Positions 11,979-25,002 of a DNA stretch of 64,000 bases are shown here, in pieces. Position numbers and translations under genes: made by a program. The notes beneath the pieces were generated by a model. That model did no database searches and was not told the origin of the DNA. It saw only the letters and a list, made by a program, of their open reading frames with translations. Within the stretch, counting starts at the first letter, position 1. Each line of letters opens with the position of its first letter. Source of the stretch: Azorinus chamasolen (taxonomy: Eukaryota > Mollusca > Bivalvia > Cardiida > Solecurtidae). The stretch lies in NCBI GenBank assembly GCA_963576725.1, contig OY755243.1, positions 80,277,945 through 80,341,944 of the forward strand, read 5' to 3'.

Positions 11979-13142
11979 TGTTATTCCGCTAAGTCGCGGT
12001 TGGTTCCTCCGTCGTCTTGTGGTTGCTGGCCTCTTCATTCGTCCTTGATGTTCCAATGCAGCTACCCTACTTCTTCGGACCCGCCCACTCGGCCCAATGG
12101 GAACCATCCGTGAAGATAGTCGTCGTGGAAGACTCTATAACGCCATGCAGCCAGTCATGGGTTGGGGACTTGACGTCATAGAGCTGAATAGTCTGCCTCG
12201 GTCCACCGTCGCCTCGTCATCTGGTCCCTCTGGTGGCATCTTGGTCCTCATCTTGGTGGCATCTTGGTCCTCATCTTGGTCCTTCCTGGTGTCATCGTGG
12301 TCCTGTCATCTTGGGCTTCATCTGTTCTACAAAAAACTAAATACAAAAGAAGGTTAAGGCTGAAAAGAATTTATGGATTAGAACATATATAACAACACTA
12401 ACAACAATACATATGCAAGAACACTCAAAATACAATTGCAAAACAAAACTAGCTATACAAATACTAATAACAACCATACATGTAATTAGAAAAAAACCGA
12501 GTTGACCGATCAACTTCTAAACGCGCGCGATGTGGTACGACAAACAAAAAATAAACATATCAAACACTCTAAACCCATATATATCAGTAAAACTAAACAT
12601 ATCAAACAATCTTAATCTATAAACAGCTGAAAATGATTGGGATTAGAACAAATATAACAACAACAACAATACATATACATGAGCACTCAAAATACAATAC
12701 AAACAACGTTAACAATATTAATATCAAAACAAACTAGCAATACAAAAACTAATACATGAAACAACCATAATGAGAAAAAAACCGAGCTGACCGATCAGCT
12801 TTTAAACGCGCACGATTCGGTATCACATACAAAAACTAAACATATCAAACAATCTTAATCTATCAACCAATAAACTATGAACAAACCTAATTAACCTGAA
12901 CCCTTTGTGCACACTTCAAACCTAAACCCCGATTCCTCTTATGTTCCATCCTTCAGCGCAGCTCCCGGTGTTGGTCGTTGTCATCGTGGTCCCTCCTGGT
13001 GCTTGGTCCCTCCTGGTGTCATCTCGGTCCCTCTAGGTGTCATCTTGGTTTCATCTTTTGTCGTTGCAGCTCCCGGTGTTGGTCCTTGTCGTAGTTCCTC
13101 TTCGTCACCCGCCATGGCGACCCATAAGGGTCCCATATAACA
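11979..13142 (-). mobile_element. LTR-like module, copy 2 (1164 bp)
   Basis: Same ends and flanks as copy 1, but one A-rich subrepeat (about 253 bp) is missing. The surviving second subrepeat begins like subrepeat 2 (gagctgaccgatcagctttt) and ends like subrepeat 3 (gcgcacgattcgg), so the deletion joined these two. Confidence 0.42.
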
Positions 13143-13351
13143 CTACCCCGCCGTAGATGCTAAATTTAAATAAAAACATACATATCTCTATAGCAGTGTA
13201 TATTGGGCGACATCCAAAGAAATAAATTCAGTGAAGCGACATAGTTCGTCTGGCTAATTTATGCCAAGTGTTTAGATACAGATCACAGGCATCCAACAAG
13301 GGTTTTCTTTCCCCTTTGTTGGATCGGTGTTAGGTTTGAATGAACCGTTTC

Positions 13352-13708
13352 TCCATAAATACTCGGTGTGGTGTGCTGTGGTCTAGTGTGGTGTGCGGTG
13401 ATCTAGTGATAACGCGCTTGACTATCAGTCCGGAGGTCCGGGGTTTAAATCCCGGCACCTCCCGGAAATTTCAGAGACGCTTTTCCGTGTCTCCCACCCG
13501 CACCTCCTCTCCACCCAGGGGTTAAAATGGGTACCTGTGAGGTCACTCGCCGGTTCTGCGACTGCATGATTACGCCATATATTAGCAGTGCTCAATATTG
13601 TAGGCCAGTGACTCAATGACCAGGGGAGTACATGTACAGTGGGCTGAGCGGTCATTCGGACTGAAAGTAGACTATAACTAGGTACTTTACTTTTTGATTG
13701 GGTCAACG
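13352..13708 (+). mobile_element. tRNA-derived SINE, copy 2
   Basis: Paralogue of the 9040 SINE in the second tandem copy. It retains the intact atatattagcag site that the hAT element occupies in copy 3. Confidence 0.6.
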
Positions 13709-13962
13709 TAGTTGTCCCAATCTATAGCTATCCCTGGATTTAGATTGAAGGTTGTAGCCATTTTAGAAAGCAAATGAACAGACATTTCAAACTCCATTAG
13801 CAAACGGAGCAGACCCTAATCAGACGGCTCCTCTAGGAGCCGACTGATCTGGGTCTACTTTGCTTGCAGATGCGTGAAAACGCGTTTATATGAGGGAAAA
13901 GGTTAACGGAACAGTTTGAGTACTAAACGGTTCGTTTCAGGTCAGCAGATCCCATGTGTATA

Positions 13963-14162
13963 TACAGTAAACCCCCTCTAAACCGGACGTTAAACTTTGT
14001 ATAAATATGTCTTGGTGGCAGCTTTATGCAGGATGAAAGCAATGCAAAAAAGCTCCTGTTGGAGCTTTCTGCATGACTTTCGCACTGCATTAAGCAGCCA
14101 CCTGCTTAAAAGTATATAAATGCTGTTTTACTAGAATTCCGGTTTAGATGGGTTTTACTGTA
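13963..14162. mobile_element. Group D TA-type MITE, tandem copy 2
   Basis: Paralogue of 9650-9849 with the same ends and tip. Confidence 0.7.
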
Positions 14163-15002
14163 CTTCGCAAAGTAAGTTCGATACCGCTACCTGTGTATTA
14201 ATAGTTCGATACCAATTCATGTGTATATTTATCTGCAAAGTTGTACATCCATCACATTGAAGCTGTGTATTTCAACGACTATGTTATCATGTTCTAACCA
14301 TTTCCTTCATGAGCATGCATATAAGAAGTAATGGCACTATGGATATGAATTGGAAGAATTTATATACATGTATAGTGGCATACAAACGCAGGACAATTTG
14401 GTCATGATAGAAACTGTAGCATGTGAGATCTATATAATTACATAAGTAAACGGAACAGACACTGGTCAGACGGTTCCTAGAGCTTGACTTGTACAATGTA
14501 TCGTCTACCTTTGACTAGGTCTATAATTTTTACTCGTTTATACACACGTAAATTGTAAAAGTTCCACCCTAGTTACATAAATCATGGGTAAACCGAATAA
14601 CAGAGGACGTATTTACCATTTACTTAAAAAATACGCGTGTTTACTTATATTCAGAATAGACCCAATTCAGATAGCTCCAGTAGAAGCTGTCTGATCAGGG
14701 TCTGTTCTGGTTGTTAATGGAATATGGATTAGAAGAATGGTTATACCTGTAACGGCATACAATCGCAGGAAATTTTGGTCATGACAGAAACTGTAGTAAT
14801 TTCATAAGCAAATAGAGCAGGTCCTGATCAGACAGCTCCTACAGGGACCGTCTGATCCGTGTATACTCTGTTTTGCAAATATGCCAAATGCATCTCTATG
14901 ATGTAAAGGTTTAACACGAATCATCTAACATCTAAAGCGTATTCAAATCTCTTGAATATTCATGTAAGAAGTAATGACATCAAGAATATTAATTAGATAC
15001 AT

Positions 15003-15104
15003 TTGTAACCGGGTGTTCTTATACAAAAACATACCCGCTCAGACTCGGGATCGAACCCGAGTCGCCAGGTTCTTAGTCATGCACTCTACCATGTCGCCAT
15101 AAAA
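15003..15104 (-). mobile_element. Short tRNA-like SINE, tandem copy 2
   Basis: Paralogue of the 10690 element. The B box reads tcgggttcgatcccg on the minus strand. Confidence 0.55.
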
Positions 15105-16296
15105 GTGTTGCCCGCAGGAAAAAAGATATAAAGAGATGAAATTATGAAGTTTGCAATCTACTAATAAAGGACTCAGTTCCAGGACAGGCTGTAGTGGTTG
15201 AAATCACGGGATGCAGTTTGCTTCTTGCTCACAGACGGTTAAATCACGACAGACTAAGGTGTTTATAGTTCAGTTTGCTACTCCAGTAACGTAAGTGAAG
15301 TAAAATGAGGCAAAACGTACACCAGCAATTTCGAAGTAATAGAAAATTGATTCCTAGTAGTCCCTAATGCCCTATATGGAATCCTAACACTGAGCAAGCA
15401 ACCTCAAAAGTGCTGGTACACGACTGTCTAGAATACAGATAAGCTGTATTTATTTTATGTCAAAGATGCAGTTTCATTTGTACTGTAGACCCACCAAGAC
15501 ACCTGAAGAAAACTACCAAAGTACTAAACTATCAATACTACAAAACGATCTATGAAAGTCCGAACCAAAAATGTAACATCACTGACTTGTCTATGATGTC
15601 ACATTGGACCGAAAAACGACCAAAGCACATATAAGGTGCTTGGTGGGATATAAATATATACATGTATATATAAAAACAACGTTAAACTTTAAACCAGAAC
15701 AAAACTACTGCACTATAATAACTATAGACTGCTGAAATTAAAACCGCCTATAACCAAGAAGTAGACTGCATCGCATGACATCAAACACTATAGCATGTCT
15801 GGAAATCGAACCCTCTGCCAGTAGATGTAAAAGACGGACGGCAGGCTGAAAAATACTCATTGAGCTTTAACCCTAGCCCAATCTAAAAGTGTATGCAAGT
15901 AGGACGATATTAGAAACAGACATTTTATGATATCGGCCCCACATCAGACCATAACACACACTGTACCCATAAAACATAAATCCCATTGACTGATCGGAAT
16001 GAGAATAAAATAAATATGGACAGTTGCTTACAATATCTCAAACCTTAGGGCAACACAATTAACGAAGTAGTTATAAACGTAAATTTACTAGAAGAAAAAG
16101 GAAATTTGGCCATTAGAATGAACGCATCGTGCATTTCTAAATATCTGGTGACAGTATAGACCCAGAACAAATTCCCCACTGTTCTAAGTGAGGCATTTGG
16201 ATTGGATCGCCACTGCCTGAACAAAACGTCACAGCATCCTAGAGTCCTTGCAGCTTTCTCGTCCCATTATCTTCCTTTTCGCCCCTTCGTCGCCAA

Positions 16297-17692
16297 TGTT
16301 ATTCCGCTAAGTCGCGGTTGGTTCCTCCGTCGTCTTGTGGTTGCTGGCCTCTTCATTCGTCCTTGATGTTCCAATGAAGCTACCCTACTTCTTCGGACCC
16401 GCCCACTCGGCCCAATGGGAACCATCCGTGAAGATAGTCGTCGTGGAAGACTCTATAACGCCATGCAGCCAGTCATGGGTTGGGGACTTGACGTCATAGA
16501 GCTGAATAGTCTGCCTCGGTCCACCGTCGCCTCGTCATCTGGTCCCTCTGGTGGCATCTTGGTCCTCATCTTGGTGGCATCTTGGTCCTCATCTTGGTCC
16601 TTCCTGGTGTCATCGTGGTCCTGTCATCTTGGGCTTCATCTGTTCTACAAAAAACTAAATACAAAAGAAGGTTAAGGCTGAAAAGAATTTATGGATTAGA
16701 ACATATATAACAACACTAACAACAATACATATGCAAGAACACTCAAAATACAATTGCAAAACAAAACTAGCTATACAAATACTAATAACAACCATACATG
16801 TAATTAGAAAAAAACCGAGTTGACCGATCAACTTCTAAACGCGCGCGATGTGGTACGACAAACAAAAAATAAACATATCAAACACTCTAAACCCATATAT
16901 ATATCAGTAAAACTAAACATATCAAACAATCTTAATCTATAAACAGCTGAAAATGATTGGGATTAGAACAAATATAACAACAACAACAATACATATATAT
17001 GAGCACTCAAAATACAATACAAACAACGTTAACAATATTAATATCAAAACAAACTAGCAATACAAAAACTAATACATGTAACAACCATAATGAGAAAAAA
17101 ACCGAGCTGACCGATCAGCTTTTAAACGCGCGCGATTCGGTATCACATTCAAAAACTAAACATATCAAACAATCTTAATCTATCAACAGCTGAAAATGAT
17201 TGGGGTTAGAACAAATATAACAACATCAACATTATAACAAATACAAGAATACTCAAAATACAATGAAAACAACGATAACAATATTAATAATATCACAACA
17301 AAACTAAACTAGCAATACAAATATTAACAATCACGACGAGAAAAAAACCCGAGTTGACCGACCAGCTTCTAAACGCGCACGATTCGGTATCACATACAAA
17401 AACTAAACATATCAAACAATCTTAATCTATCAACCAATAAACTATGAACAAACCTAATTAACCTGAACCCTTTGTGCACACTTCAAACCTAAACCCTGAT
17501 TCCTCTTATGTTCCATCCTTCAGCGCAGCTCCCGGTGTTGGTCGTTGTCATCGTGGTCCCTCCTGGTGTCATCTCGGTCCCTTTGGGTGTCATCTTGGTT
17601 TCATCTGTTGTCGTTGCAGCTCCTGGTGTTGGTCCTTGTCGTAGTTCCTCTTCGTCACCCGCCATGGCGACCCATAAGGGTCCCATATAACA
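16297..17692 (-). mobile_element. LTR-like module, copy 3 (1396 bp)
   Basis: Same ends and flanks, with three subrepeats. It lacks a short 'gcttggtccctcctggt' duplication that copies 1 and 2 carry near the minus-strand 5' end. The MAGDEEELRQ frame is the longest of the three here (65 aa, 17489-17686) but is repetitive (TKMTPKGTEMTPGG) and I do not regard it as a gene. Confidence 0.42.
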
Positions 17693-17901
17693 CTACCCCG
17701 CCGTAGATGCTAAATTTAAATAAAAACATACATATCTCTATAGCAGTGTATATTGGGCGACATCCAAAGAAATAAATTCAGTGAAGCGACATAGTTCGTC
17801 TGGCTAATTTATGCCAAGTGTTTAGATACAGATCACAGGCATCCAACAAGGGTTTTCTTTCGCCTTTGTTGGGTCGGTGTTAGGTTTGAATGAACCGTTT
17901 C

Positions 17902-18569
17902 TCCATAAATACTCGGTGTGGTGTGCTGTGGTCTAGTGTGGTGTGCGGTGATCTAGTGATAACGCGCTTGACTATCAGTCCGGAGGTCCGGGGTTTAAAT
18001 CCCGGCACCTCCCGGAAATTTCAGAGACGCTTTTCCGTGTCTCCCACCCGCACCTCCTCTCCACCCAGGGGTTAAAATGGGTACCTGTGAGGTCACTCGC
18101 CGGTTCTGCGACTGCATGATTACGCCATATATTACAGGGTTGGCAAAATGCCGGCATTTATGAGTATTTACCGTGCCGGCGGTAAATACCGGTAAATACC
18201 GGGATTTACTGGCGTTTACTGGCACTTACTGGCATTTACTGGGTTTTTTAATTGTCCAGGGGCTTAGCACATATTTAAACCATCCAAAAGTGCTTTATTA
18301 GTTATCTAATCATATACACAAGTTTTGCCATATGTATTTGCAGTGTAAACAATTCCAAAAAATAAAACAAAAGGTGTAAATAGGGCACTGCTTGGAAATG
18401 CAGGAGCCCAATAGGAATCACAATTTCTGTCCATCCGTCAACACTTGATGTGACATGATAACTCAAACAGTACTTCAATTGAGGCATATGCTAAGTATCA
18501 TCAGAGGAAGACGCCTATAGTTTTTGGATTGAATCTGATCACTATGTCTAGAGTTATCTGCCCTTGATT

Positions 18570-18610
<41 letters not shown>

Positions 18611-19468
18611 ACTGAGTCAGTTTTCTTGTTTAAGCTGAATTTTGAATGAACCAAGTTTCATGAAAATCAAAAGACTGACAGTTAGTTGTAGAAAACTGAG
18701 TAACAGATAAGAGAAACAATACTGGCCACCTAACCCACTGCAAATTACTGTCAGGTCAGCTCTCAAAACAACAGTTTTGACACCTCTATTGGCCACTGTG
18801 GTAATTGTTGTAAATACATACACACTTTTCATTTAAGAGATACACACAATGAACCATGAAATGTCAAACACAATATAGACAATTTGGAGGGGGCAATGAA
18901 TCAGATTAAACCAATCAAACTGCAGTATCAGACAAAGGAGTTGGTCTGTTGTACTGATGACTTTAGCACATTATACCAGCAGAATCATGCCATTATTTAA
19001 ATTTAGAGCTATACAGGGCTTTTCTGTAAACCAGATGAAACTCCTAGATAAGATATATAAGCCATCTGATGAGTACCCTTGGCAGGCATGAAACAGTTTA
19101 AACCCTCAGTAAAATGATGGTCAGAAATCAATAAATAAACTTATCAATATTCCACTATAACCAGCAATATAAAACAGCCTTTATAAAAACAATAAACATC
19201 AAAGAAATAATATATATTCCACCTTTTCTGGAGTATTTGCCAGTAAATGCCAGTATTGGCCATTTTGGGAGTATTTACCGGACCGGTAAATACCGGTATT
19301 TACCAGCGGTATTTACCGCCCCCGGTATTTACCGCCCAACCCTGATATGTTAGCAGTGCTCAATATTGTAGGCCAGTGACTGAATGACCAGGGGAGTACA
19401 TGTACAGTGGGCTGAGCGGTCATTCGGACTTAAAGTAGACTATAACTAGGTATTTTACTTTTTACTCC
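17902..19468 (+). mobile_element. tRNA-derived SINE, copy 3, split by a hAT insertion
   Basis: Head at 17902-18134, tail resuming at 19345 and running to about 19468. The gap is exactly the 18135-19344 insertion. Confidence 0.6.
18135..19344. mobile_element. Nonautonomous hAT-type DNA transposon (1210 bp) with 8-bp TSD
   Basis: Ends are CAGGGTTGG...CCAACCCTG with repeated (g)gtaaataccgg blocks just inside both ends. It is flanked by atatatta (18127-18134) and atatgtta (19345-19352), an 8-bp duplication with one change. Copies 1 and 2 of the tandem repeat give the empty site. TIR CAGGG and an 8-bp TSD are hAT traits. No transposase is visible. A (CT)n tract lies at about 18577-18606. Confidence 0.85.
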
Positions 19469-20026
19469 TTGCTACGCCTCTGTAATAGTCACTTCTTGAA
19501 ACCATTGTTTCAATACTACACACTTCTAACAGTTTCCTTTATCTAATAAATGCTAATTTTCGGTAGATTCATTCAAGGAGGTTGGATCTAAAAATAGCCT
19601 ATGGAGGAATGGGCTAACCGTACAGCTGGAATCCAACCCAGCGTTATGTAACATAAATCACAAAATCTGGATCTTAAAATTTGCGAACAATTGTTTAAAA
19701 CTGTAACGGTTAGGCTACTGTTAACACTTTCGTTGTTCTATATTTATTCCAAATTGTAATACCTACCGATTATTCATGGACAAAATAGTTAAAATAAAAT
19801 ATGGAAGATTGAAGGTTTTAGCCATTTTAGAAAGCAAATGAACAGACATTTCAAACTCCATTAGCAAACGGAGCAGACCCTGATCAGACGGCTCCTCTAG
19901 GAGCCGTCTGATCTGGGTCTACTTTGCTTGCAGGTGCGTGAAAACGCGTTTATATGAGGGAAAAGGTTAACGGAACAGTTTGAGTGCTAAACGGTTCGTT
20001 TCAGGTCAGCAGATCCCATGTGTATA

Positions 20027-20215
20027 TACAGTAAACCCCCTCTAAACTTTGTATAAATATGTCTTGGTGGCAGCTTTATGCAGGGTGTAAGCAATGCAAA
20101 AAAAGCTCCTGTTGGAGCTTTCTGCGTGACTTTCACACTACATTAAGCAGTCACCTGCTTAAAAGTATCTAAATGCTGTTTTGCTAGAATTCCGGTTCAG
20201 ATGGATTTTACTGTA
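20027..20215. mobile_element. Group D TA-type MITE, tandem copy 3
   Basis: Paralogue of 9650-9849 with an 11-bp deletion in the left arm. Confidence 0.65.
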
Positions 20216-21059
20216 CTTCGCAAAGTAAGTTCGATACCGCTACCTGTGTATTAATAGTTCGATGCCAATTCATGTGTATATTTATCTGCAAAGGTGTACA
20301 TCCATCACATTGAAGCTGTGTATTTCAACGACTATGTTATCATATTCTAACCATTTCCTTCATGAGCATGCATATAAGAAGTAATGGCACTATGGATATG
20401 AATTGGAAGAATTTATATACATGTATAGTGGCATACAAACGCAGGACAATTTGGTCATGATAGAAACTGTAGCATGTGAGATCTATATAATTCCATAAGT
20501 AAACGGAACAGACACTGGTCAGACGGTTCCTAGAGCTTGACTTGTACAATGTATCGTCTACCTTTGACTAGGTCTATAATTTTTACTCGTTTATACACAC
20601 GTAAATTGTAAAAGTTCCACCCTAGTTACATAAATCATGGGTAAACCGAATAACAGAGGACGTATTTACCATTTACTTAAAAAATACGCGTGTTTACGTA
20701 TATTCAGAATAGACCCAATTCAGATAGCTCCAGTAGAAGCTGTCTGGTCAGGGTCTGTTCTTGTTGTTAATGGAATATGGATTAGAAGAATGGTTATACT
20801 TGTAACGGCATACATTCGCAGGAAATTTTGGTCATGACAGAAACTGTAGTAATTTCATAAGCAAACAGAGCAGGTCCTGATCAGACAGCTCCTACAGGGA
20901 CCGTCTGATCCGTGTATACTCTGTTTTGCAAATATGCCAAATGCATCTCTATGATGTAAAGGTTTAACACGAATCATCTAACATCTAAAGCGTATTCAAA
21001 TCTCTTGAATATTCATGTAAGAAGTAATGACATCAAGAATATTAATTAGATAACATTTG

Positions 21060-21157
21060 TAACCGAGTGTTCTTATACAGAAACATACCCGCTCAGACTC
21101 GGGATCGAACCCGGGTCGCCAGGTTCTTAGTCATGCACTCTACCATGTAGCCATAAA
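21060..21157 (-). mobile_element. Short tRNA-like SINE, tandem copy 3
   Basis: Paralogue at the end of the triplication, and the last shared sequence before the array ends. Confidence 0.55.
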
Positions 21158-21229
21158 AGAGTGCGTGTACAGCAAGGCCGTACACGTGATGACAAACCTA
21201 CACACCGTGGCACATTTTTATACCAGCAC

Positions 21230-22079
21230 GTGCACACAGAAAGTTTTGGCAATGGCAGAAACTGTAGAATCAGATCTATATTACATAATCAAACAGAGCA
21301 GATCCTGATATTTAGCTCCTACAGGAGCCATCTGGTCACGGTCTACTCTGTTTACAAAGGCGTTAAAGGTGTAACTAATGGGTTGAAGCCATAATACTCA
21401 ATTTGGACACATGCAAACAAATTATGAATCTGAAGTGATTGACACGAAGCTTTAGCATACTGTGGGTAAGTTCATTAACCCTTTACTCCACATTCATGTA
21501 AGAAATAATGACATATTGATTAGATAAATTTTAATTATGTCGTATGAACACTTGGTATGTGATTCTATAGCCATATAGAGCAGGCACAGATCAGACGTCT
21601 CCTACAAGACTATATGATCTGGATCTACTCTGTTTGCATATGCGTTCGCATCGTACATATGGAGTAAAGGACTTAGCTTTCATAACACTGCAAAACCCAT
21701 TGGGAACTTTAATAACTTACCGATCCACGACTAGAGACGGACTTTGCCGAGGTTCATTAAGTGGTCGCATTAGAGTCTATTGTATGATACAGTAAAGCTC
21801 CTCTAAAGCGACCACCAAAAGGCGATAGACATTAATATCCACGAGGGAAAGGGTCTACTCGGTTAGCAAAGACATAAAAACGTATATATGGAGTCTTTAC
21901 TTAATAGTGCATAACCAATAAAATATCTATCGATTTAGCAGCACATTTAGTGTTGTGCTGTATTGAAACCATTGTGATAGATAGAGCATTTGCTCCTATG
22001 GTGCAAATGCTCTATTTATCACAATGGTTTCTAAATGCGACTTTTGCAGAGACGCCAAAATGCGTCACTAAGGGGTAAT
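21230..22079. repeat. Group A remnants and a group C hairpin
   Basis: A-type hairpins at about 21290-21360 (gagcagatcctgatatttag) and 21570-21640. A group C hairpin at 21968-22030: gaaaccattgtgatagatag, agcatttgctcctatggtgc and the inverse. Confidence 0.55.
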
Positions 22080-22129
22080 GTCTTCACTGGATGAAGATTA
22101 ACCCTTTACCTCAAAGAGACGAACATTTG

Positions 22130-23640
22130 GCACCTTCATACACAGGGTAGACACTCCAGCAGGAGCCGCCTGCTCGTGTTAGCTCTGATTGCTTATCCAG
22201 TAATATAGTTAGTTTAAACATATTTTATTTCAATATATATTGAAAGGGGTTGGTCCACAAGTTCGTCCACCATTAGTTACGTCCCTTCCCCTACAATTTT
22301 AACATTGCAATTGAATATTTAACAATATGGCTATATACACACAAAAAAGACAGGAGGAAAACGTAGGAGAAGCAGAAGTAGAAGATGATGATTAGAGAAG
22401 AAAGAGAATATGTCTAAATGTTGACAACATATCAAGAAGAAAAGACAAAGGATATGTATGAAGGTCTAATAGTACTAGGTACTGTAAACTGAAGTTTGGC
22501 AATTTAGTGGTCAGGCTAAAGTGACTGCTGTTGTAAGGTGTAGCTTTCTGTGATGCTTCAGATCTAGTAATTACGACACTCCGACATTAAGAATCCTTAA
22601 ACTGTAGCAATTAAAACACCAGTAAAAATAAATAGCAGAAAAGAGTTTGGATCTGACTCAAAACTTGTTGTTACTGCTCATTCAACTTGTGTGTAACACT
22701 TAGAAATTTATCAACACTGCCCTGATGATTGCCAACAGCAAGAATTGAGTCAGGAAAAATAAACTGTCCCTAACATTTTGATGCTTATTCGAATCTCTTA
22801 GTATTCCTTATATAAATCTGAACAGCTTCAAAAAGTGTGCAATTATCTTTAACAGAGACAGAATTCTTTCCGAATAATATAGTTTTTACTGTTTTTAAAA
22901 CAATGATGTGATGACAATATCCTGGAATATCCTAATTAATATTCATGCTGTCAATTTATTACTTGAATAGTCATGGGTTAATAAATATTCAAGGAGTAAA
23001 GGACCAAATACATTGTAAATCAAAAGAACCAAAACCTAAAAAACTGCAAACTCCACTATGGAACAAACTCCTAAACACAGTTAGTTGTCAAGCAATGTGA
23101 AAAGAAACAGGTAACAAACGATAATACTCACTGACCTGTGTACTCTAGCCAAAACTCCTCAATTTCACAAACACAGAAACACTTGCAGCAGTCATGTACG
23201 AAGTCCAGTGAACGAATGATATTGTCGTAGTTCTTTTGTATCCACACCTGTGAGATTTTTGCTGGAAAGCGTGCAAATACGAGTTGAATACTTAATAGCC
23301 AACAACTCGCGATATTTTCGATTCAGCCATTGATTGAAGTTCAATTGGACATGTATAAATCTAATCTCAGAAAATTGCTCCCCATAAAATAGATCTCAAA
23401 TAAGATGATCACTGAAACGTTTGTATCCAGATCATAATTGTACTTCAAATTCTGTTTTTAAAACATTGATTTTAACAAATTCATCTACTTGAATATGAAG
23501 ATTGGTACTACTATTTGAAAAGGTAGTTTGATCATGATAAATCAGGTGTTTGATTAGGATCAAAACCGTTTTTACTCTGGATCAAAACCGCTTTATACTC
23601 TATTTGAGTCTAGCTCCTGTCTAACATTATTACACATACC
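22130..23640. other. About 1.5 kb with no gene recognised
   Basis: AT-rich, with only a short A-type end at 22930-23010 (attaatattcatgctg ... ggagtaaagga). No frame has coding character. Confidence 0.5.
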
Positions 23641-23933
23641 ATGCGTGTTTCAATCCTTGTACGCTGGCAAAGAAATGTGAAGAGTGTTTGGATCCAGGCA
23701 GGGTCATCAGGATCCAAGACATGTTAACTGAATAGAAGAAAAGTTAACCTTGAGAATTGTAGCAGACGCTAATTGTCAGACAACACAATTAATTGTTGTA
23801 AGAGAGTTAATAGTTATATTTGGACATTTCAAGAAACCGTTGTTCATTTTTCAGCTTGCAAATAATACATGTGCTATTTACTACTTTATATCGAGGAAAA
23901 TGAAAGCGCATTATCTGAATCAAATATTCTCTG

Positions 23934-23960
23934 TCTGTCTGTCTCTATCTGTCCCCTCTC

Positions 23961-23997
<37 letters not shown>

Positions 23998-24385
23998 GTC
24001 TGTCTGTCTGTCTGTCTATGGAGCGGTATTTGGGTCAAAATTATAGTTATGATTTTACCAAGAGAATACTGTTATCTACGTGCTAGTTGTTAATTTAGAT
24101 ACTCATTTCGATGTTGTTTAATACAATTTATCTATTTAAACTTCTATTTTAATTGTCTTTTCCGTTTTTCAAAAATCTTATATTTCATTCGCAATCTCAG
24201 AAGCTAGCCGCCTTATTCTACATGCCTCATTCTATATTCTTCATTCTACATTCTTCATTCTATATTCTTCATTCTTCATTCTATATTCTTCATTCTATAT
24301 TCTTATCGCTAAACGGTAAATGTTTCAACTCAAATTATTACGAAACTAACTCACCAAATACTAGCTCTAGCTACACTACGCGATG
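23934..24385 (-). repeat. Dispersed repeat, inverted copy, with (GTCT)n end
   Basis: Reads atggagcggtatttgggtc... through attcttcattctatattc units to accaaatactagctctagc. A (GTCT)n microsatellite at 23935-24016 adjoins the outer end. Confidence 0.75.
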
Positions 24386-24399
24386 ACAACTATTGAATA

Positions 24400-24950
24400 T
24401 TCATATAGGAAATAATGACGTCATGAAAATCAATTAGAATAGTGTTTAAAATGGCTGATGTGAACACATGGACTTTTAGCCATGGCAGAAACTGTAGAAT
24501 CAGATCTAACCATTTCATAAGCAAACAGAGCACACCCCGATCAGACATTTTATATTCTTTCTTCACTATATGCACTCGGGGTGTCAATCAGCTTGAATAC
24601 TGATGCCGCACTGAACCACCCGGTGTCTGATCTAGATCCAAACTGCATGCAAAATCAATCTTGGATTCACTCATAGTATGGTAAAGGTTGACACTTTCCC
24701 CCATCTATTCATGTAAAAATCATGAATGTTAGAATATGAATTAGATCTAGATCTAGATCTAGATCCTTGATGTATTTTATCATGGCATCACGAACAAGTG
24801 GTAGAAACATTAGAATCAGATCTACATTGTTTCATAATCAAACAGAGTAGACCCAGGTCAAACGGCTTCTATAGGAGCCGTCTGATATGGGTCTGCTCTG
24901 TTTGCAGGATCGAGTCAAAAGTCGGTCATATGAGGGAAAGGGTTACAGAT
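24400..24950. mobile_element. Two group A MITEs
   Basis: 24400-24600 (aaataatgacgtcatga, ggcagaaactgtagaatcag) and about 24685-24945 (gcagaccc-type hairpin, cggcttctataggagccg tip, end gagggaaagggtta). A (GATCTA)n tract lies at about 24745-24766. Confidence 0.6.
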
Positions 24951-25002
24951 ACCATTCGTTATCACCAATTCATTCATACAAAAAGCATAGATTCTATATA
25001 AA

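Larger units (their letters stand above)
10784..15100. repeat. Tandem triplication, copy 2 (4.32 kb)
   Basis: Shares the order of copy 1 with only scattered substitutions. It lacks the 248-bp block and has two rather than three A-rich subrepeats in the LTR-like module. The junctions with copies 1 and 3 are both ccataaaagtgttgccc. Confidence 0.9.
15101..21157. repeat. Tandem triplication, copy 3 (6.06 kb)
   Basis: Same order again. It lacks the 248-bp block, has three A-rich subrepeats, carries a 1210-bp hAT-type insertion at 18135, and has a replaced stretch of about 340 bp at 19460-19805 where copies 1 and 2 have about 58 bp. It ends at ccataaaag before unrelated sequence. Confidence 0.88.

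Noticed and set aside
5971..21157. CRISPR-like or bacterial tandem system
   Set aside because: Units are 4-5 kb, contain SINEs and MITEs, and the surrounding gene has spliceosomal introns; this is eukaryotic duplication.
23750..24093. Frames rich in Ser/Leu/Cys/Val over (GTCT)n
   Set aside because: Translation of a microsatellite and a dispersed repeat; two frames overlap with the same composition.
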